From FEN-1219 sp963817615 (GTDB lineage Bacteria > Pseudomonadota > Gammaproteobacteria > Steroidobacterales > Rariloculaceae): a stretch of DNA of 64,000 bases. Shown here piece after piece: positions 1-8,805 of the stretch (the stretch's first letter is position 1; each line of letters opens with the position of its first letter). Made by a program: the position numbers and the translations under genes. The notes beneath the pieces are model-generated. The model was given only the letters and a program-made list of their open reading frames with translations. It was not told the origin of the DNA and did not search any database. Location of the stretch: the NCBI GenBank assembly GCA_963817615.1, contig CAWFPH010000002.1, forward strand, positions 248,001 through 312,000, in the 5' to 3' direction.

Positions 1-84
1 TGCGCGGTCAGCTCATCGCTCGTGTCCGTTTGCGTCTCCGTTGGCTCGAGCCTTCGAAAAGAAGACGCGCTTCGCCTCGGGAAG

Positions 85-303
85 TTACAGCCGAGAATGC
101 GGGGCCAGCGGGCGCTCGCCTTCCGCGACGATGCAGCCCGCGGGCGACAGCACGTAACGACTCAGGCGCCAGCCGATCAGGAAGCTGCCGGTTTCGCTCG
201 GATTCTCGGTCACTGCGATCTCCTCCGGGCCGATATCCTGTTTGACATAGTCGCCCAAGAGCTCCGCGATGCTTCGTTTCTCCGCGGCGTAAATCACGTC
301 CAT
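85..303 (-). CDS. Small hypothetical protein (72 aa)
   Basis: I do not recognise this protein. It starts at ATG 303 with a purine-rich GGGAGGG four to ten bases upstream; an in-frame ATG at 315 would add four residues but lies inside that ribosome site. The chain is mixed hydrophilic with no signal peptide or membrane segment. It has an acidic central part (ENPSETG) and a C-terminal half that could form a small beta domain (GSFLIGWRLSRYVLSPAG). It is transcribed away from the sphingolipid operon, so the two may share the upstream control region. No function is proposed. Confidence 0.5.
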   Translation of the reverse strand: MDVIYAAEKRSIAELLGDYVKQDIGPEEIAVTENPSETGSFLIGWRLSRYVLSPAGCIVAEGERPLAPHSRL

Positions 304-655
304 GAGCCCTCCCATACCCGGTGAGCCTGAAGCGCACGTTGCGCTCGGGAGGCTTAACCGGGGCTGAAGCCTCGGGCATCCCCGCGCCGCCGCGAGACGC
401 CCGGCGCAAGGCCGCCGACGCCGGCGATCGCGCCGGAATACGCCGCGTCGATGCTTGCAATCGTCGACCTGTCGTGGATCCCGTGCACGCTGACGCCGGG
501 GGCCCGCACGCGCTCGACAGATCGCGCTTTCCTTATGTAATACTGGCTCGAAACAGATCGATGGACGACGGACACATGGCGACGACGAGAGCTGCAATTG
601 CATGCCGCTACCGGCGAAAAGCCGGCGCCCTCGATCTGCACGGCACGCTGCGACG
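304..655. other. Intergenic region between divergent genes
   Basis: I see no convincing gene here. It separates the small minus-strand protein from the sphingolipid operon and should hold the promoters of both. A weak sigma70-like candidate on the plus strand is TCGACA at 514-519 with TAATAC at 538-543. The -10 matches only half the consensus, so this is a guess. Confidence 0.35.
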
Positions 656-1894
656 ATGCTATACGGATTGATCATCGGCATCGTCGGCATCACCGCCGCG
701 GTGCACTTCTGCGGCATTTTGCTGCTGCTCCTCCGTTCCCGAACCGTCGCGCTCAACACGGTCGGACGCCCGCCGGTCACGATCGTGAGGCCGTGCTGCG
801 GTATCGAGAACGCAATCGAGGAGACCCTTTCTTCCGGCTTCGCGTTGGACTATCCGGATTACGAGATCGTCTTTTGCGTGGCCGAACGAGACGATCCCGT
901 GGTGCCGGTGATCGAACGTCTGATACTCGAGCACCCCGCCGTCCCTGCTCGATTACTGTTCGGCAACGATCGCATCAGCATCAATCCGAAGCTCAACAAC
1001 CTCGCCAAGGGCGTGCACGCGGCCGCCCACGAGTGGCTCGTCATGACGGACAGCAACGTGTTGATGCCTGCCGACTACCTCGACCGGCTATTGGAACGCT
1101 GGTCGCCCGGCACGGGCGCAGTCTCGACGCCGCCGGTCGGCATCCGCCCATTCGGGTTGAGCGCCGAGCTCGAATGCGCTTTTCTGAACACGTATCAAGC
1201 ACGTTGGCTGCTGCTTTCCGACGCGCTCGGCACCGCGTTCGCTCAGGGTAAGTCGATCTTGTGGCGGCGCGAAGATCTGGAGCGCGCGGGCGGTGTCGCG
1301 GCGCTTGCGCTAGAGCCGGCGGAGGACGCGGCCTTTACCAAGCTGGTTCGCGCGGCAGGGCGGCGGGTCCGCATCGTATTTCGCCCTTTCGAGCAACCAC
1401 TCGGCGCGCGGCCGCTGCGCGACGTCTTGCAGCGGCAGCTGCGATGGGCCCGCCTGCGCCGCAGGTCGTTCGTGCTGCCTTACCTGTTGGAGCTCATCGG
1501 CGGCGGCGTGCTGCCGCTCGCTGCAACCGGCGTTCTGGTCGACGCCGGAGTCGTGCCGATCGGGGGGCTCGTCGGCCTGGCGATCGCCTGGTATGGAGCC
1601 GAAGTGCTGTTGGCCCGCGGCTATGGCTGGCCCGCATCCATCCGCATTACGGCGCTCATGGTCGTTCGCGACTTGCTGTTGGTTCCGTTCTGGATCGCGG
1701 GCTGGACGGGCGACGGTTTCACGTGGCGCGGCCATGCGATGAGCATGACGGCGGCCGGAGGGTCGGCACAAAACCGCATCGGACGCTGGCGATCGTCGCG
1801 CACGAGCCGGTTTGCCATGATGCGCGCGACTGGCAAACGACCCGCGGCGAGCGCCGAGCAAGGAGATCGCACCGAGGAGATACACCGTGGTTGA
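656..1894 (+). CDS. GT21-family glycosyltransferase, probable ceramide glucosyltransferase
   Basis: It probably transfers a sugar from a nucleotide sugar to ceramide at the inner face of the cytoplasmic membrane. A hydrophobic segment lies right after ATG 656 (GLIIGIVGITAAVHFCG). It is followed by a GT2/GT21 fold with PVTIVRP, the DSN metal-binding type motif (MTDSNVLM) and the family hallmark QLRWARLRR near residues 258-266. Hydrophobic segments follow, and then a basic tail of about 45 residues. An in-frame ATG at 602 would add 18 Arg-rich residues; I prefer 656 because relatives begin with the membrane segment. The stop overlaps the serine palmitoyltransferase start by 8 nt. The same family includes HpnI of hopanoid synthesis, but the neighbours favour ceramide as acceptor. 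Confidence 0.78.
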   Translation: MLYGLIIGIVGITAAVHFCGILLLLLRSRTVALNTVGRPPVTIVRPCCGIENAIEETLSSGFALDYPDYEIVFCVAERDDPVVPVIERLILEHPAVPARLLFGNDRISINPKLNNLAKGVHAAAHEWLVMTDSNVLMPADYLDRLLERWSPGTGAVSTPPVGIRPFGLSAELECAFLNTYQARWLLLSDALGTAFAQGKSILWRREDLERAGGVAALALEPAEDAAFTKLVRAAGRRVRIVFRPFEQPLGARPLRDVLQRQLRWARLRRRSFVLPYLLELIGGGVLPLAATGVLVDAGVVPIGGLVGLAIAWYGAEVLLARGYGWPASIRITALMVVRDLLLVPFWIAGWTGDGFTWRGHAMSMTAAGGSAQNRIGRWRSSRTSRFAMMRATGKRPAASAEQGDRTEEIHRG

Positions 1895-3239
1895 ATCTTC
1901 GTCGATGCTGCGGCCGCGCCGAGTCCGCAGCATCTGGACGCGCTTGAAGAAAAACGTAATAAATAACGTAGGTCGCCGCGAGGCCTCGACGATGGAACTT
2001 GCACCGCTACCTGCCATCGAGCAAGCGTCGCTCAAACCGGTACCGGCAAGACGCAGCGTCTTCGACAAGTGCGAAGCGTTCACACGCGCCGACGAGACGA
2101 AGGCCAAAGGCATCTACCCTTATTTCCGGCTGATCGAGACGGGCCAGGACACCGAGGTCACCGTCGACGGTCACAACATGCTGATGCTCGGCTCCAATTC
2201 CTATTTGGAGCTCACGACCCATCCAAAAGTGAAGGCGCGCGCGATCGAAGCCGTGCGCCGCTACGGCACCGGCTGCGCCGGGTCGCGATTCTTGAACGGC
2301 ACATTGCCGCTGCACGTCGAGCTCGAGGAGCGGCTCGCCGAGCTCGTCGGCAAAGAGGCGGCGCTGGTCTACACCACGGGCTATCAGACCAACACCGGCA
2401 TCATCCCGTGCCTCGTGCAACGCGGCGAATACATTGTCTCCGACAAGCTGAACCACGCCTGCATCCTGGACGGCAGCCTGCTGTCCCAAGGCACACTGGT
2501 TCGCTATGACCATGGCGATATGGCGGACCTCGAGCGGCATCTCGCGGCGCTGCCGCCGGCCGCCGGCAAGCTCATCGTCTCCGACGGCGTGTTCTCGATG
2601 GAAGGGCGAATCTGCAAGCTACCCGAGATCACTCGCCTCGCTCGCGAGTACGGCGCGCAGGTGCTGCTCGACGACGCTCACGCGATCGGCGTCCTCGGCC
2701 CGGGCGGTGCGGGAACGGCAGCGCATTTCGGATTGACCGACCAAGTCGACCTGATCGTCGGCACATTCTCGAAGTCGCTGGCCGCGATCGGCGGCTTCGT
2801 CGCATCGTCGGAACGCGTCATCAACTACCTCAAGCACCACTCGCGCACGTTCATATTCTCCGCATCCCCGGCCCCGGCGAACGTGGGGGCCGCGCTCGCG
2901 GCGCTCGAGGTCATGCGAGAGGAGCCCGAGCGTATCGAGCGTCTGTGGGACAACACCCGCTTCATGAAGGGCGCGCTCGACTCGCTCGGGTTCGACACCG
3001 GTTCCTCCGAGACTCCGGTCATCCCGATCATCGTCGGAGATCCGGACCGCTGCTTCCGATTGTGGCGCTGGCTGCACGACGCCGGCATCTTCGTCAATCC
3101 GGTGGTCCCGCCGGCCGTCCCGCCCGGACGCTCGCTGGTCCGCCTGTCGCTCACGGCCGGTCATACGCGCGCGCAGTTGAGCGCGGCGTTGGACAAGCTT
3201 GCCGCTGCAGGGCGCGAGTTCGGGCTGATCGATCGGTAG
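1887..3239 (+). CDS. spt: Serine palmitoyltransferase (alpha-oxoamine synthase)
   Basis: This PLP enzyme condenses serine with a fatty acyl thioester to 3-ketosphinganine, the first step of sphingolipid synthesis. The 450-residue chain has the fold type I pattern of the AONS family: NHACILDG with the substrate-stacking His190, LDDAHAIGVLG (Asp263 and His265 bind PLP) and GTFSKS with Lys296 as the Schiff-base lysine. The GTG start at 1887 follows GAGGAG at 1873-1878; the conserved part begins near residue 55, so the N-terminus is longer than in most soluble homologues. KBL or AlkB-type synthases (BioF, HemA) share the fold. Assignment to serine palmitoyltransferase rests on the ceramide genes on both sides. 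Confidence 0.85.
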   Translation: MVESSSMLRPRRVRSIWTRLKKNVINNVGRREASTMELAPLPAIEQASLKPVPARRSVFDKCEAFTRADETKAKGIYPYFRLIETGQDTEVTVDGHNMLMLGSNSYLELTTHPKVKARAIEAVRRYGTGCAGSRFLNGTLPLHVELEERLAELVGKEAALVYTTGYQTNTGIIPCLVQRGEYIVSDKLNHACILDGSLLSQGTLVRYDHGDMADLERHLAALPPAAGKLIVSDGVFSMEGRICKLPEITRLAREYGAQVLLDDAHAIGVLGPGGAGTAAHFGLTDQVDLIVGTFSKSLAAIGGFVASSERVINYLKHHSRTFIFSASPAPANVGAALAALEVMREEPERIERLWDNTRFMKGALDSLGFDTGSSETPVIPIIVGDPDRCFRLWRWLHDAGIFVNPVVPPAVPPGRSLVRLSLTAGHTRAQLSAALDKLAAAGREFGLIDR

Positions 3240-3245
3240 GCGCAA

Positions 3246-4376
3246 ATGCCCGCCGACTTGCGGATCGAACCGGCGAACGCGCGGGGCGAGATCGAGCAGT
3301 ACGTCAAGTTCCCGTTCGAGCTCTACCGCGGCTTTCCACATTGGGTGCCGCCGCTGCTAATGGAGCGGCGCGATTTTCTGAACCCGCGCAAAAATCCCGT
3401 GTACGAGTACGCCGAGATCCAACCGTTCATCGCACGCCGTGGTCGAGACGTCGTCGGGACGATCACCGCCATCAAGAACCGGCGGTTCGGCGATTTTCAC
3501 CCCGCCGAGCGCCACGTCGGCTTCTTCGGCCTGTACGAATGTCGGCAAGACGCGGAGGCGTCCGCCGCACTGCTCGGCGCTGCCGGCGATTGGCTTCGCG
3601 AGCGGGCGGTCACCGTGATGCGCGGGCCGACCAACTTCACGACCAACGACGTCCTGGGGCTGCTCGTCGAAGGCTTCGACGACGATCCCTCGATCTTGAT
3701 GCCTTACAACCCACCCTATTACGCCGATCAGTTCTCGACCTTCGGGCTACGCAAGGTCAAAGACCTGTATGCGCTCGAGGTCACGGCGGAACGGTACACC
3801 GGACAGCTCGAGCGGTTGTCGAGCGCGTTGCTCGCCAGAGGCAGGGCCACCGTCCGCCCGGTCGATCTGTCGCGGTGGCACGAGGAGCTCGAGTTCGTGC
3901 GCCGTTGCTACAACGAGGCGTGGGTGAAGAACTGGGGCTTCGTTCCGTGGACCGATCGCGAGCTCGCGGCGCTCGCGAAAGAGCTGAAGCCGCTCATCGA
4001 CCCGCGGCTCGCTTTCGTCGGCGAGGTCGACGGTCAACCCGCCGCGATCTCGATCGCCGTTCCGGACGCCCACGAGGCGCTGAAGCTCGCCCGCGGTCGG
4101 CTGTTCCCGCTCGGGTTGCTCAAGGTCATCTGGCGAATCAAGGTTGCGGGCTGCAGGCGCATGCGCGTGCTCGCGCTTGGCGTTCTCCCGAAATACCGCC
4201 GGCTCGGCCTGGACGCGCTGCTCATCCAACGCACCATCGCGAGCGGTCTCTCGCTCGGCTACCGGCGCGCCGAGCTCGGGTGGATTCTGGAGGACAACGA
4301 AGCGATGCTGCGCCCGCTCGAGCACATCGCCGCCGAGCGCACCAAGGTCTATCGCGTCTACGACCGGGCGCTGTAG
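3246..4376 (+). CDS. bcerS: GNAT-fold N-acyltransferase, candidate bacterial ceramide synthase
   Basis: This 376-residue protein of the YghO-like acyltransferase group starts six bases after the spt stop. Its N-terminus (KFPFELYRGFPHWVPPL) and the segment MRGPTNFTTNDVLG are typical of that group. The C-terminal half shows a GNAT-type acyl-CoA site (LALGVLPKYRRLGLDALL, near residues 306-324). In Caulobacter the bacterial ceramide synthase bCerS is an acyltransferase of this fold that N-acylates 3-ketosphinganine. The position between spt and a ceramide-reductase-like gene points to the same reaction here. The general family call is strong. The substrate is inferred from context only. No acyl carrier protein gene is present in the operon. 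Confidence 0.7.
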   Translation: MPADLRIEPANARGEIEQYVKFPFELYRGFPHWVPPLLMERRDFLNPRKNPVYEYAEIQPFIARRGRDVVGTITAIKNRRFGDFHPAERHVGFFGLYECRQDAEASAALLGAAGDWLRERAVTVMRGPTNFTTNDVLGLLVEGFDDDPSILMPYNPPYYADQFSTFGLRKVKDLYALEVTAERYTGQLERLSSALLARGRATVRPVDLSRWHEELEFVRRCYNEAWVKNWGFVPWTDRELAALAKELKPLIDPRLAFVGEVDGQPAAISIAVPDAHEALKLARGRLFPLGLLKVIWRIKVAGCRRMRVLALGVLPKYRRLGLDALLIQRTIASGLSLGYRRAELGWILEDNEAMLRPLEHIAAERTKVYRVYDRAL

Positions 4377-4378
4377 GC

Positions 4379-5359
4379 GTGTTGACCCTCGTGACCGGCG
4401 GTCAAGGATTCATCGGCTCGCACCTGTGCGCGCGCCTCGTCGCCGAAGGGCATCGCGTGCGCGTGCTGGCACGGCCATCCAGTCGGCTCGACAACCTCGC
4501 CGGCCTCGAGGTCGAGGTCGTTCGTGCCGACGTCACGGAGACCGCCGGTCTCGCGGCCGCAGTGGCCGGCTGCGATCTGATCTTTCACGTGGCCGCCGCG
4601 CTCAAAGGCTTGCACGAGCGGGATCTCTTCCGCGTGAATGCCGACGGCACGCGCAACGTCGCGGCGGCCGCGGCCGCCGCCTCACCCCGGCCGGCCCGGC
4701 TCGTCTATGTCTCGAGCGCGGCCGCGGCGGGCCCGAGTCCCGGGGGACGCGCGCCGCGCACGGAGGACATGCCGCCCAGCCCATTGAGCTGGTACGGACG
4801 CAGCAAGCTCGCGGGCGAGGACGCCGTGCGGTCGACGGCGGGTCTCCAGTGGACGATCGTGCGTCCGCCGATCGTGTTCGGTCCGCGCGAGCGCGACGTG
4901 CTCGACTATTTCCGGCTCGCGCACCGCGGCTGGCTGCCCGTCATCGGGCCTTCGGATCGATTCTATTCCCTGATCTACGCCGAGAACCTCGCCGAGGGGC
5001 TCGTGCGCGCGGCCGCGTCGAGCGCCAGCGTGGGTCAGACGTACTTTCTAGCGGGACCCGAGATCGTCACCTGGGCCGAGCTCGGGCGGCTCATCGCCGC
5101 CGCCCTAGGCGTCGGGGGACGGGTGCTCCGGATCCCGGGCGCGGCCGCGTCGATGGCGGGGCGATTGGCCGACGTGCTCGCGCGCGCGCGCCGTCGGCCC
5201 GCGATCTTCAGCTCGCAGAAGGTGCTCGAGATGCGGGCACCGGCTTGGGTGTGCAGCGCCGCGAAGGCCGAACGGGACTTCGGCTGGCGCGCCACGACGC
5301 CGCTCGCCGACGCGTTGGCGAGCACCGCCCGTTGGTATCGCGATCGTGGCTGGCTCTGA
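4379..5359 (+). CDS. cerR: NAD(P)-dependent short-chain/epimerase-family reductase, candidate ceramide reductase
   Basis: An extended short-chain dehydrogenase of 326 residues. The N-terminal dinucleotide motif is TGGQGFIGSHL, then DVTE for adenine binding, SSAAAAG with the catalytic Ser, and YGRSK (Tyr and Lys of YxxxK). In Caulobacter an enzyme of this family, CerR, reduces the keto group of 3-oxo-ceramide. GTG 4379 lies two bases after the acyltransferase stop, with TTG directly after it as an alternative, so the genes are probably translated together. A 3beta-hydroxysteroid dehydrogenase or dihydroflavonol reductase function would give a similar sequence; the operon decides for the ceramide role. 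Confidence 0.72.
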   Translation: MLTLVTGGQGFIGSHLCARLVAEGHRVRVLARPSSRLDNLAGLEVEVVRADVTETAGLAAAVAGCDLIFHVAAALKGLHERDLFRVNADGTRNVAAAAAAASPRPARLVYVSSAAAAGPSPGGRAPRTEDMPPSPLSWYGRSKLAGEDAVRSTAGLQWTIVRPPIVFGPRERDVLDYFRLAHRGWLPVIGPSDRFYSLIYAENLAEGLVRAAASSASVGQTYFLAGPEIVTWAELGRLIAAALGVGGRVLRIPGAAASMAGRLADVLARARRRPAIFSSQKVLEMRAPAWVCSAAKAERDFGWRATTPLADALASTARWYRDRGWL

Positions 5360-5399
5360 CGCTCGACCTGGGTCCGGTCGTTGCTACGCTGGCGGTTCG

Positions 5400-5668
5400 A
5401 TGGCTGCTCGATCCGCGACCACGTCAGACATTCGGCGCCGCTTCGTCTCGAACCGCGACGAGAGCGCGCTCGGCGGTGCGGCTCCGGCCGCCTTTGCGGG
5501 ATTCGTGGCCGGCTATTGTTCTACGACACGATGCACTACTTCACGCATCACGGTCGCGGCCGCTCGCGGCTCACGCGGCTGTTGAAGCGCCGGCACTTCC
5601 GGCACCATTACGGTGACGATACGAAGGACTTCGGCGTGAGCTCGCCGCTGTGGGATTTCGTGTTCTGA
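5400..5668 (+). pseudogene. Remnant of a fatty-acid/sphingolipid hydroxylase, frameshifted
   Basis: The last 50 residues in one frame match the end of the membrane fatty-acid hydroxylase superfamily: FYDTMHYFTHH, LLKRRHFRHHY and FGVSSPLWDFVF, with the di-iron His clusters. The preceding membrane segment (AAFAGFVAGY) is in another frame, ending at 5516. Adding one base after 5516 would join the two into the usual family sequence, so one base appears to be missing. Upstream of about 5400 the first half of the protein, with its other histidines, is absent. It lies 40 bases after the ceramide reductase. An intact version would hydroxylate a ceramide or its acyl chain. A sequencing error could explain the frameshift but not the missing front half. 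Confidence 0.7.
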
Positions 5669-5677
5669 CTCGGAGCG

Positions 5678-6169
5678 CTACTGCAGTCCGCCGCGCACGG
5701 AGGTGATGCGCTCCGTGTTGAAACCGAGCCAGTGCATGCGGCCGACGTAGCGGGCATGCTCGACCTTCAGGCAGCGGTCCATGATCACGGTGAGCCCTCC
5801 TTCTTCCGCAATGCGCGCGCCCTCCTCGTTGATGACGCCGAATTGGCACCACAAGCACTTCGCGCCGATCGCGACGGCGTCCTTGGCGATACCGGGCAGC
5901 GCATTGGGCGCGCGGAACACGTTCACGATGTCGACGGGCACCGGCACGTCGACCAGGCTCGCATAGCTCTTCGAGCCGAGGATCTCCGACTCGCGCGGGT
6001 TCACGGGAATCACCTGGTAGCCGTGGCGGCGCAGATAGAAGCCCACGAAGTAACTCGCCCGCAGCGGATTGTTCGATAGCCCGACGATGGCGATGGTCTT
6101 CGCCGACAGCAGCACGCGTTGGATCGTCAGCGGATCCTGGTAGCGCGTGAGATCGAACGTCGCAGTCAT
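5678..6169 (-). CDS. CoA-binding domain protein (YccU-like)
   Basis: A 163-residue protein of the CoA_binding_2 family, a Rossmann fold related to the CoA-binding part of succinyl-CoA synthetase. Visible marks are KTIAIVGLSNNP near residues 24-35, YQVIPVNPRESEILG, the segment LWCQFGVINEEGARIAEEGG and a conserved CLKVEH near residue 141. The ATG overlaps the metY stop by four bases (ATGA), so translation is probably coupled. Members of this family often sit beside methionine or other amino-acid genes, but their reaction is not established. Nothing more specific can be read from the sequence. Confidence 0.8.
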   Translation of the reverse strand: MTATFDLTRYQDPLTIQRVLLSAKTIAIVGLSNNPLRASYFVGFYLRRHGYQVIPVNPRESEILGSKSYASLVDVPVPVDIVNVFRAPNALPGIAKDAVAIGAKCLWCQFGVINEEGARIAEEGGLTVIMDRCLKVEHARYVGRMHWLGFNTERITSVRGGLQ

Positions 6170-7476
6170 GCCGACACCTCCGGCGCCGCCGCACGCGCGC
6201 GCGCGAGCCCTTGCTCGAGATCCCAAATCAGGTCCTCGACGTTTTCGATTCCGACGGACAACCGAACCGTGCCGGGATGCACGCCGGCGGCCTCGAGCTC
6301 CGCATCCTCGAGCTGCCGGTGGGTGGTGCTCGCGGGATGGATCACCAGACTCTTGGCGTCGCCGACATTGGCCAGGTGCGACCACAACGTGACACCGCGG
6401 ATCAACTCTTGCCCGGCGGGCCGGCCGCCCGCGATGTCGAACGAGAACACCGAGCCCGCGCCGTCCGGCAGGTATTTCGCGGCGAGCGAGCGGTAGGGGC
6501 TCGTCGCAAGGCCCGGGTACGTGACGTTCGAGACGAGCTCGTGGCTCGCAAGATAGCGCGCGATCGCGACTGCGTTCTCGACGTGGCGCTCCATGCGCAG
6601 CGACAGGGTCTCGAGACCTTGCAGGAATAGGAACGCGTTGAATGGGGCGAGGCAGGCGCCGAGATCGCGCAGCGTCTCGGCGCGCAGCTTCATCAAATAG
6701 CCGTACGTGCCGAACGTCTCGTGGAACGCGAGCCCATGGTAGGCCGGCGAGGGATCGGCCACGACCGGGAAGCGGCCGTTCGACCAATCGAACGTGCCCG
6801 AGTCCACCACGACGCCGCCGATGCTGGTACCGTGCCCGCCGATGAACTTCGTCGCCGAATGCAGCACGATGTCGGCGCCCCATTCGATCGGTCGGCACAG
6901 GAACGGCGTCGCGAACGTGTTGTCGACGAGCAGCGGCAAGCCGTGGTCGTGCGCGATGCGCGCCAGACCCTCGATGTCGAGCACGTTGCCGCCCGGGTTG
7001 CCGATGGTCTCGCCGAAGAACGCCTTGGTGTTGCCGCGCACCGCCGCGCGCCATGCATTCAAGTCGTCGGGATCGACCCAGGTGAGATCCACGCTCATCT
7101 TCTGCAGCACGTGCTTCAACTGATTCACCGTGCCGCCGTACAGCGCGGCCGACGAGACCACATGGTCGCCGGGCGAGAGCAGCGTGAACAGCGCCGCGGT
7201 TTGTGCCGCAAGCCCGCTCGCGAACGCGACCGCGCCGCAGCCGCCTTCGAGGCTCGCCATGCGCTCCTCGAACACCGCGACGGTGGGGTTCATGATCCGC
7301 GTATAGGTGTTGCCGTACTCCTGCAAATTGAAATACGCGGCCGCGGACTCCGGATCCTCGAACACGTAGCTCGTGGTCTGATAGATCGGCACGGCGCGCG
7401 CGCCGGTATTCGGGTCGGGCCGTTGCCCGGCGTGGACCTGTCGCGTGTCGAACCCGAAAGCGCGTGACTCTTCCAT
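6166..7476 (-). CDS. metY: O-acylhomoserine sulfhydrylase
   Basis: PLP enzyme of the Cys/Met-metabolism family (436 aa). It uses sulfide and O-acetyl- or O-succinylhomoserine to make homocysteine in the direct sulfhydrylation route. Motifs include QTTSYVFED at the front, YGNTYTRIMNPT, SAALYGGT, LLVDNTFATP and HSATKFIGGHG, whose Lys (about residue 209) forms the Schiff base. The C-terminal SHLANVGDAKSLVIHPAST is typical of the MetY branch and distinguishes it from cystathionine gamma-synthase. It lies ten bases downstream of metX and overlaps the CoA-binding gene, making a three-gene minus-strand operon. Full length, with no missing residues. Confidence 0.92.
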   Translation of the reverse strand: MEESRAFGFDTRQVHAGQRPDPNTGARAVPIYQTTSYVFEDPESAAAYFNLQEYGNTYTRIMNPTVAVFEERMASLEGGCGAVAFASGLAAQTAALFTLLSPGDHVVSSAALYGGTVNQLKHVLQKMSVDLTWVDPDDLNAWRAAVRGNTKAFFGETIGNPGGNVLDIEGLARIAHDHGLPLLVDNTFATPFLCRPIEWGADIVLHSATKFIGGHGTSIGGVVVDSGTFDWSNGRFPVVADPSPAYHGLAFHETFGTYGYLMKLRAETLRDLGACLAPFNAFLFLQGLETLSLRMERHVENAVAIARYLASHELVSNVTYPGLATSPYRSLAAKYLPDGAGSVFSFDIAGGRPAGQELIRGVTLWSHLANVGDAKSLVIHPASTTHRQLEDAELEAAGVHPGTVRLSVGIENVEDLIWDLEQGLARARAAAPEVSA

Positions 7477-7486
7477 ATGGTCGCTC

Positions 7487-8686
7487 CTACCGCGTCAGGA
7501 ATTCCCGAATCATAGGAGCCTGCCGCGCCTCCTCCAATAAGAAGCAATCGTGGCCGTAAGGCGCGTCGATCACCGCGAGCTCGACGTCCTTGCCGGCCGC
7601 GCGCAGCGCCGCCGCGAGCGTGGCCGAGTCGGCCGGCGGATACAGCCAGTCCGAGCTGAACGCGATCAGCAGCGAGCGAGCGGACACGCCGCGCAGCGCG
7701 TCCACCAGCCGGCCCCCGCCGTGGTCGCGCGCGAGGTCGAAATAGGTGAGCGCGCGCGACATGCAGAGATAGGTGTTCGCATCGAACCTCTTCACGAAAC
7801 TGTCGGCTTGGTGACGAAGATAGTTCTCGACCTCGAACTCGGGCTCGGTCAGCACGTAGCGGACGTCGCTCGCGAACTGCAATCGCCGGCCGAATTTCTC
7901 GCCGAGCGCGGGCGCGGAGAGGTAAGTGATATGGCCGATCATTCGCGCGATTCCCATACCGCGCGTGGGCGCACGGCCCGCGCCGTAGTAGTCGCCGCCC
8001 TGCCAATCGGGATCGGCCATGATCGCGTTACGCGCGATCGCGTTCCACGCGACGCCTTGCGTGCGCAGCGCGTGCGTGCTCGCGATCGGCACGATCGCGT
8101 CGACGTCGCGCGGGTAGCGCACCGCCCACTCGAGCGCCTGCATCCCTCCGAGCGAGCCGCCCGCGACCGCCGCGAGCCGCCGAACCCCGAGCTCGTCCAA
8201 GAACGCGCGCTGCGCGCGCACCATGTCCGCGACCGTGATCACCGGAAACGCGGAGCCGTACGGCCGGCCGGTGTCCGGATTCGTGGACGAGGGACCCGTG
8301 GTACCGCGGCAGCCGCCGAGCAGGTTCGTGCTCACGACGAAGAAGCGCTCCGTGTCGAACGCCTTGCCGGGACCGATCATGCCGTCCCACCAACCGAGGC
8401 TGCGATCCTCGCCCGAGTCGCGCTCGTCGGCGCGAAAGCCGTCCCGCGTGCTCGCGTCGGCCGGTTTGGGGGAATAGCCCGCGGCGTGCGCGTCGCCGCT
8501 CAACGCGTGGCACACGAGCACGACGTTGTCGCAGGCGGCCGAGAGGCGTCCGTAGGTCTCGTAGGCTATTCGTACTTGCCGGAGGCTTCGGCCGCAGTCG
8601 AGGTCGAGCGGCCGCGGCAGATCGAGGAGCCGCGTCTCGACCGTGCCCACCGAGCCCACGGCAGTCTGCGTCGTTTGCGCGGCCAT
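7487..8686 (-). CDS. metX: Homoserine O-acyltransferase (MetX)
   Basis: Alpha/beta-hydrolase-fold enzyme (399 aa) that activates homoserine with acetyl- or succinyl-CoA, supplying MetY. The catalytic triad is visible: Ser178 in AGGSLGGMQ, Asp346 in FSSDWLYPP and His379 in YGHDCFLL. Other family marks are CHALSGDAHAAG, WWDGMIGPGKAFDT and STNLLGGCRGTTGPSS. The sequence alone does not tell me whether acetyl- or succinyl-CoA is used; several Gammaproteobacterial MetX proteins are succinyltransferases. The usual downstream partner metW is absent. The gene is first in the operon metX-metY-CoA-binding protein and diverges from the OsmC-like gene 119 bases away. Confidence 0.92.
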   Translation of the reverse strand: MAAQTTQTAVGSVGTVETRLLDLPRPLDLDCGRSLRQVRIAYETYGRLSAACDNVVLVCHALSGDAHAAGYSPKPADASTRDGFRADERDSGEDRSLGWWDGMIGPGKAFDTERFFVVSTNLLGGCRGTTGPSSTNPDTGRPYGSAFPVITVADMVRAQRAFLDELGVRRLAAVAGGSLGGMQALEWAVRYPRDVDAIVPIASTHALRTQGVAWNAIARNAIMADPDWQGGDYYGAGRAPTRGMGIARMIGHITYLSAPALGEKFGRRLQFASDVRYVLTEPEFEVENYLRHQADSFVKRFDANTYLCMSRALTYFDLARDHGGGRLVDALRGVSARSLLIAFSSDWLYPPADSATLAAALRAAGKDVELAVIDAPYGHDCFLLEEARQAPMIREFLTR

Positions 8687-8805
8687 GCGCGATTATAGTC
8701 CCCGCGGCGCTTAGACATGGCCGCGGCGCCGGCAGTATGATCGGCCCCACGATCGCCGCTAAGAGCGATCCCAACCAACGATTCGGCCTCGCGAGGAGGT
8801 TTCCA

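Noticed and set aside
1..84. Minus-strand open frame entering the left edge region (8-460)
   Set aside because: It is Arg-rich, has no ribosome site or domain, and overlaps the better-supported small gene at 85-303 in another frame.
7487..8805. SAM riboswitch before the methionine genes
   Set aside because: Only 119 bases separate metX from the divergent OsmC-like gene, and I see no SAM-aptamer-like helices there.
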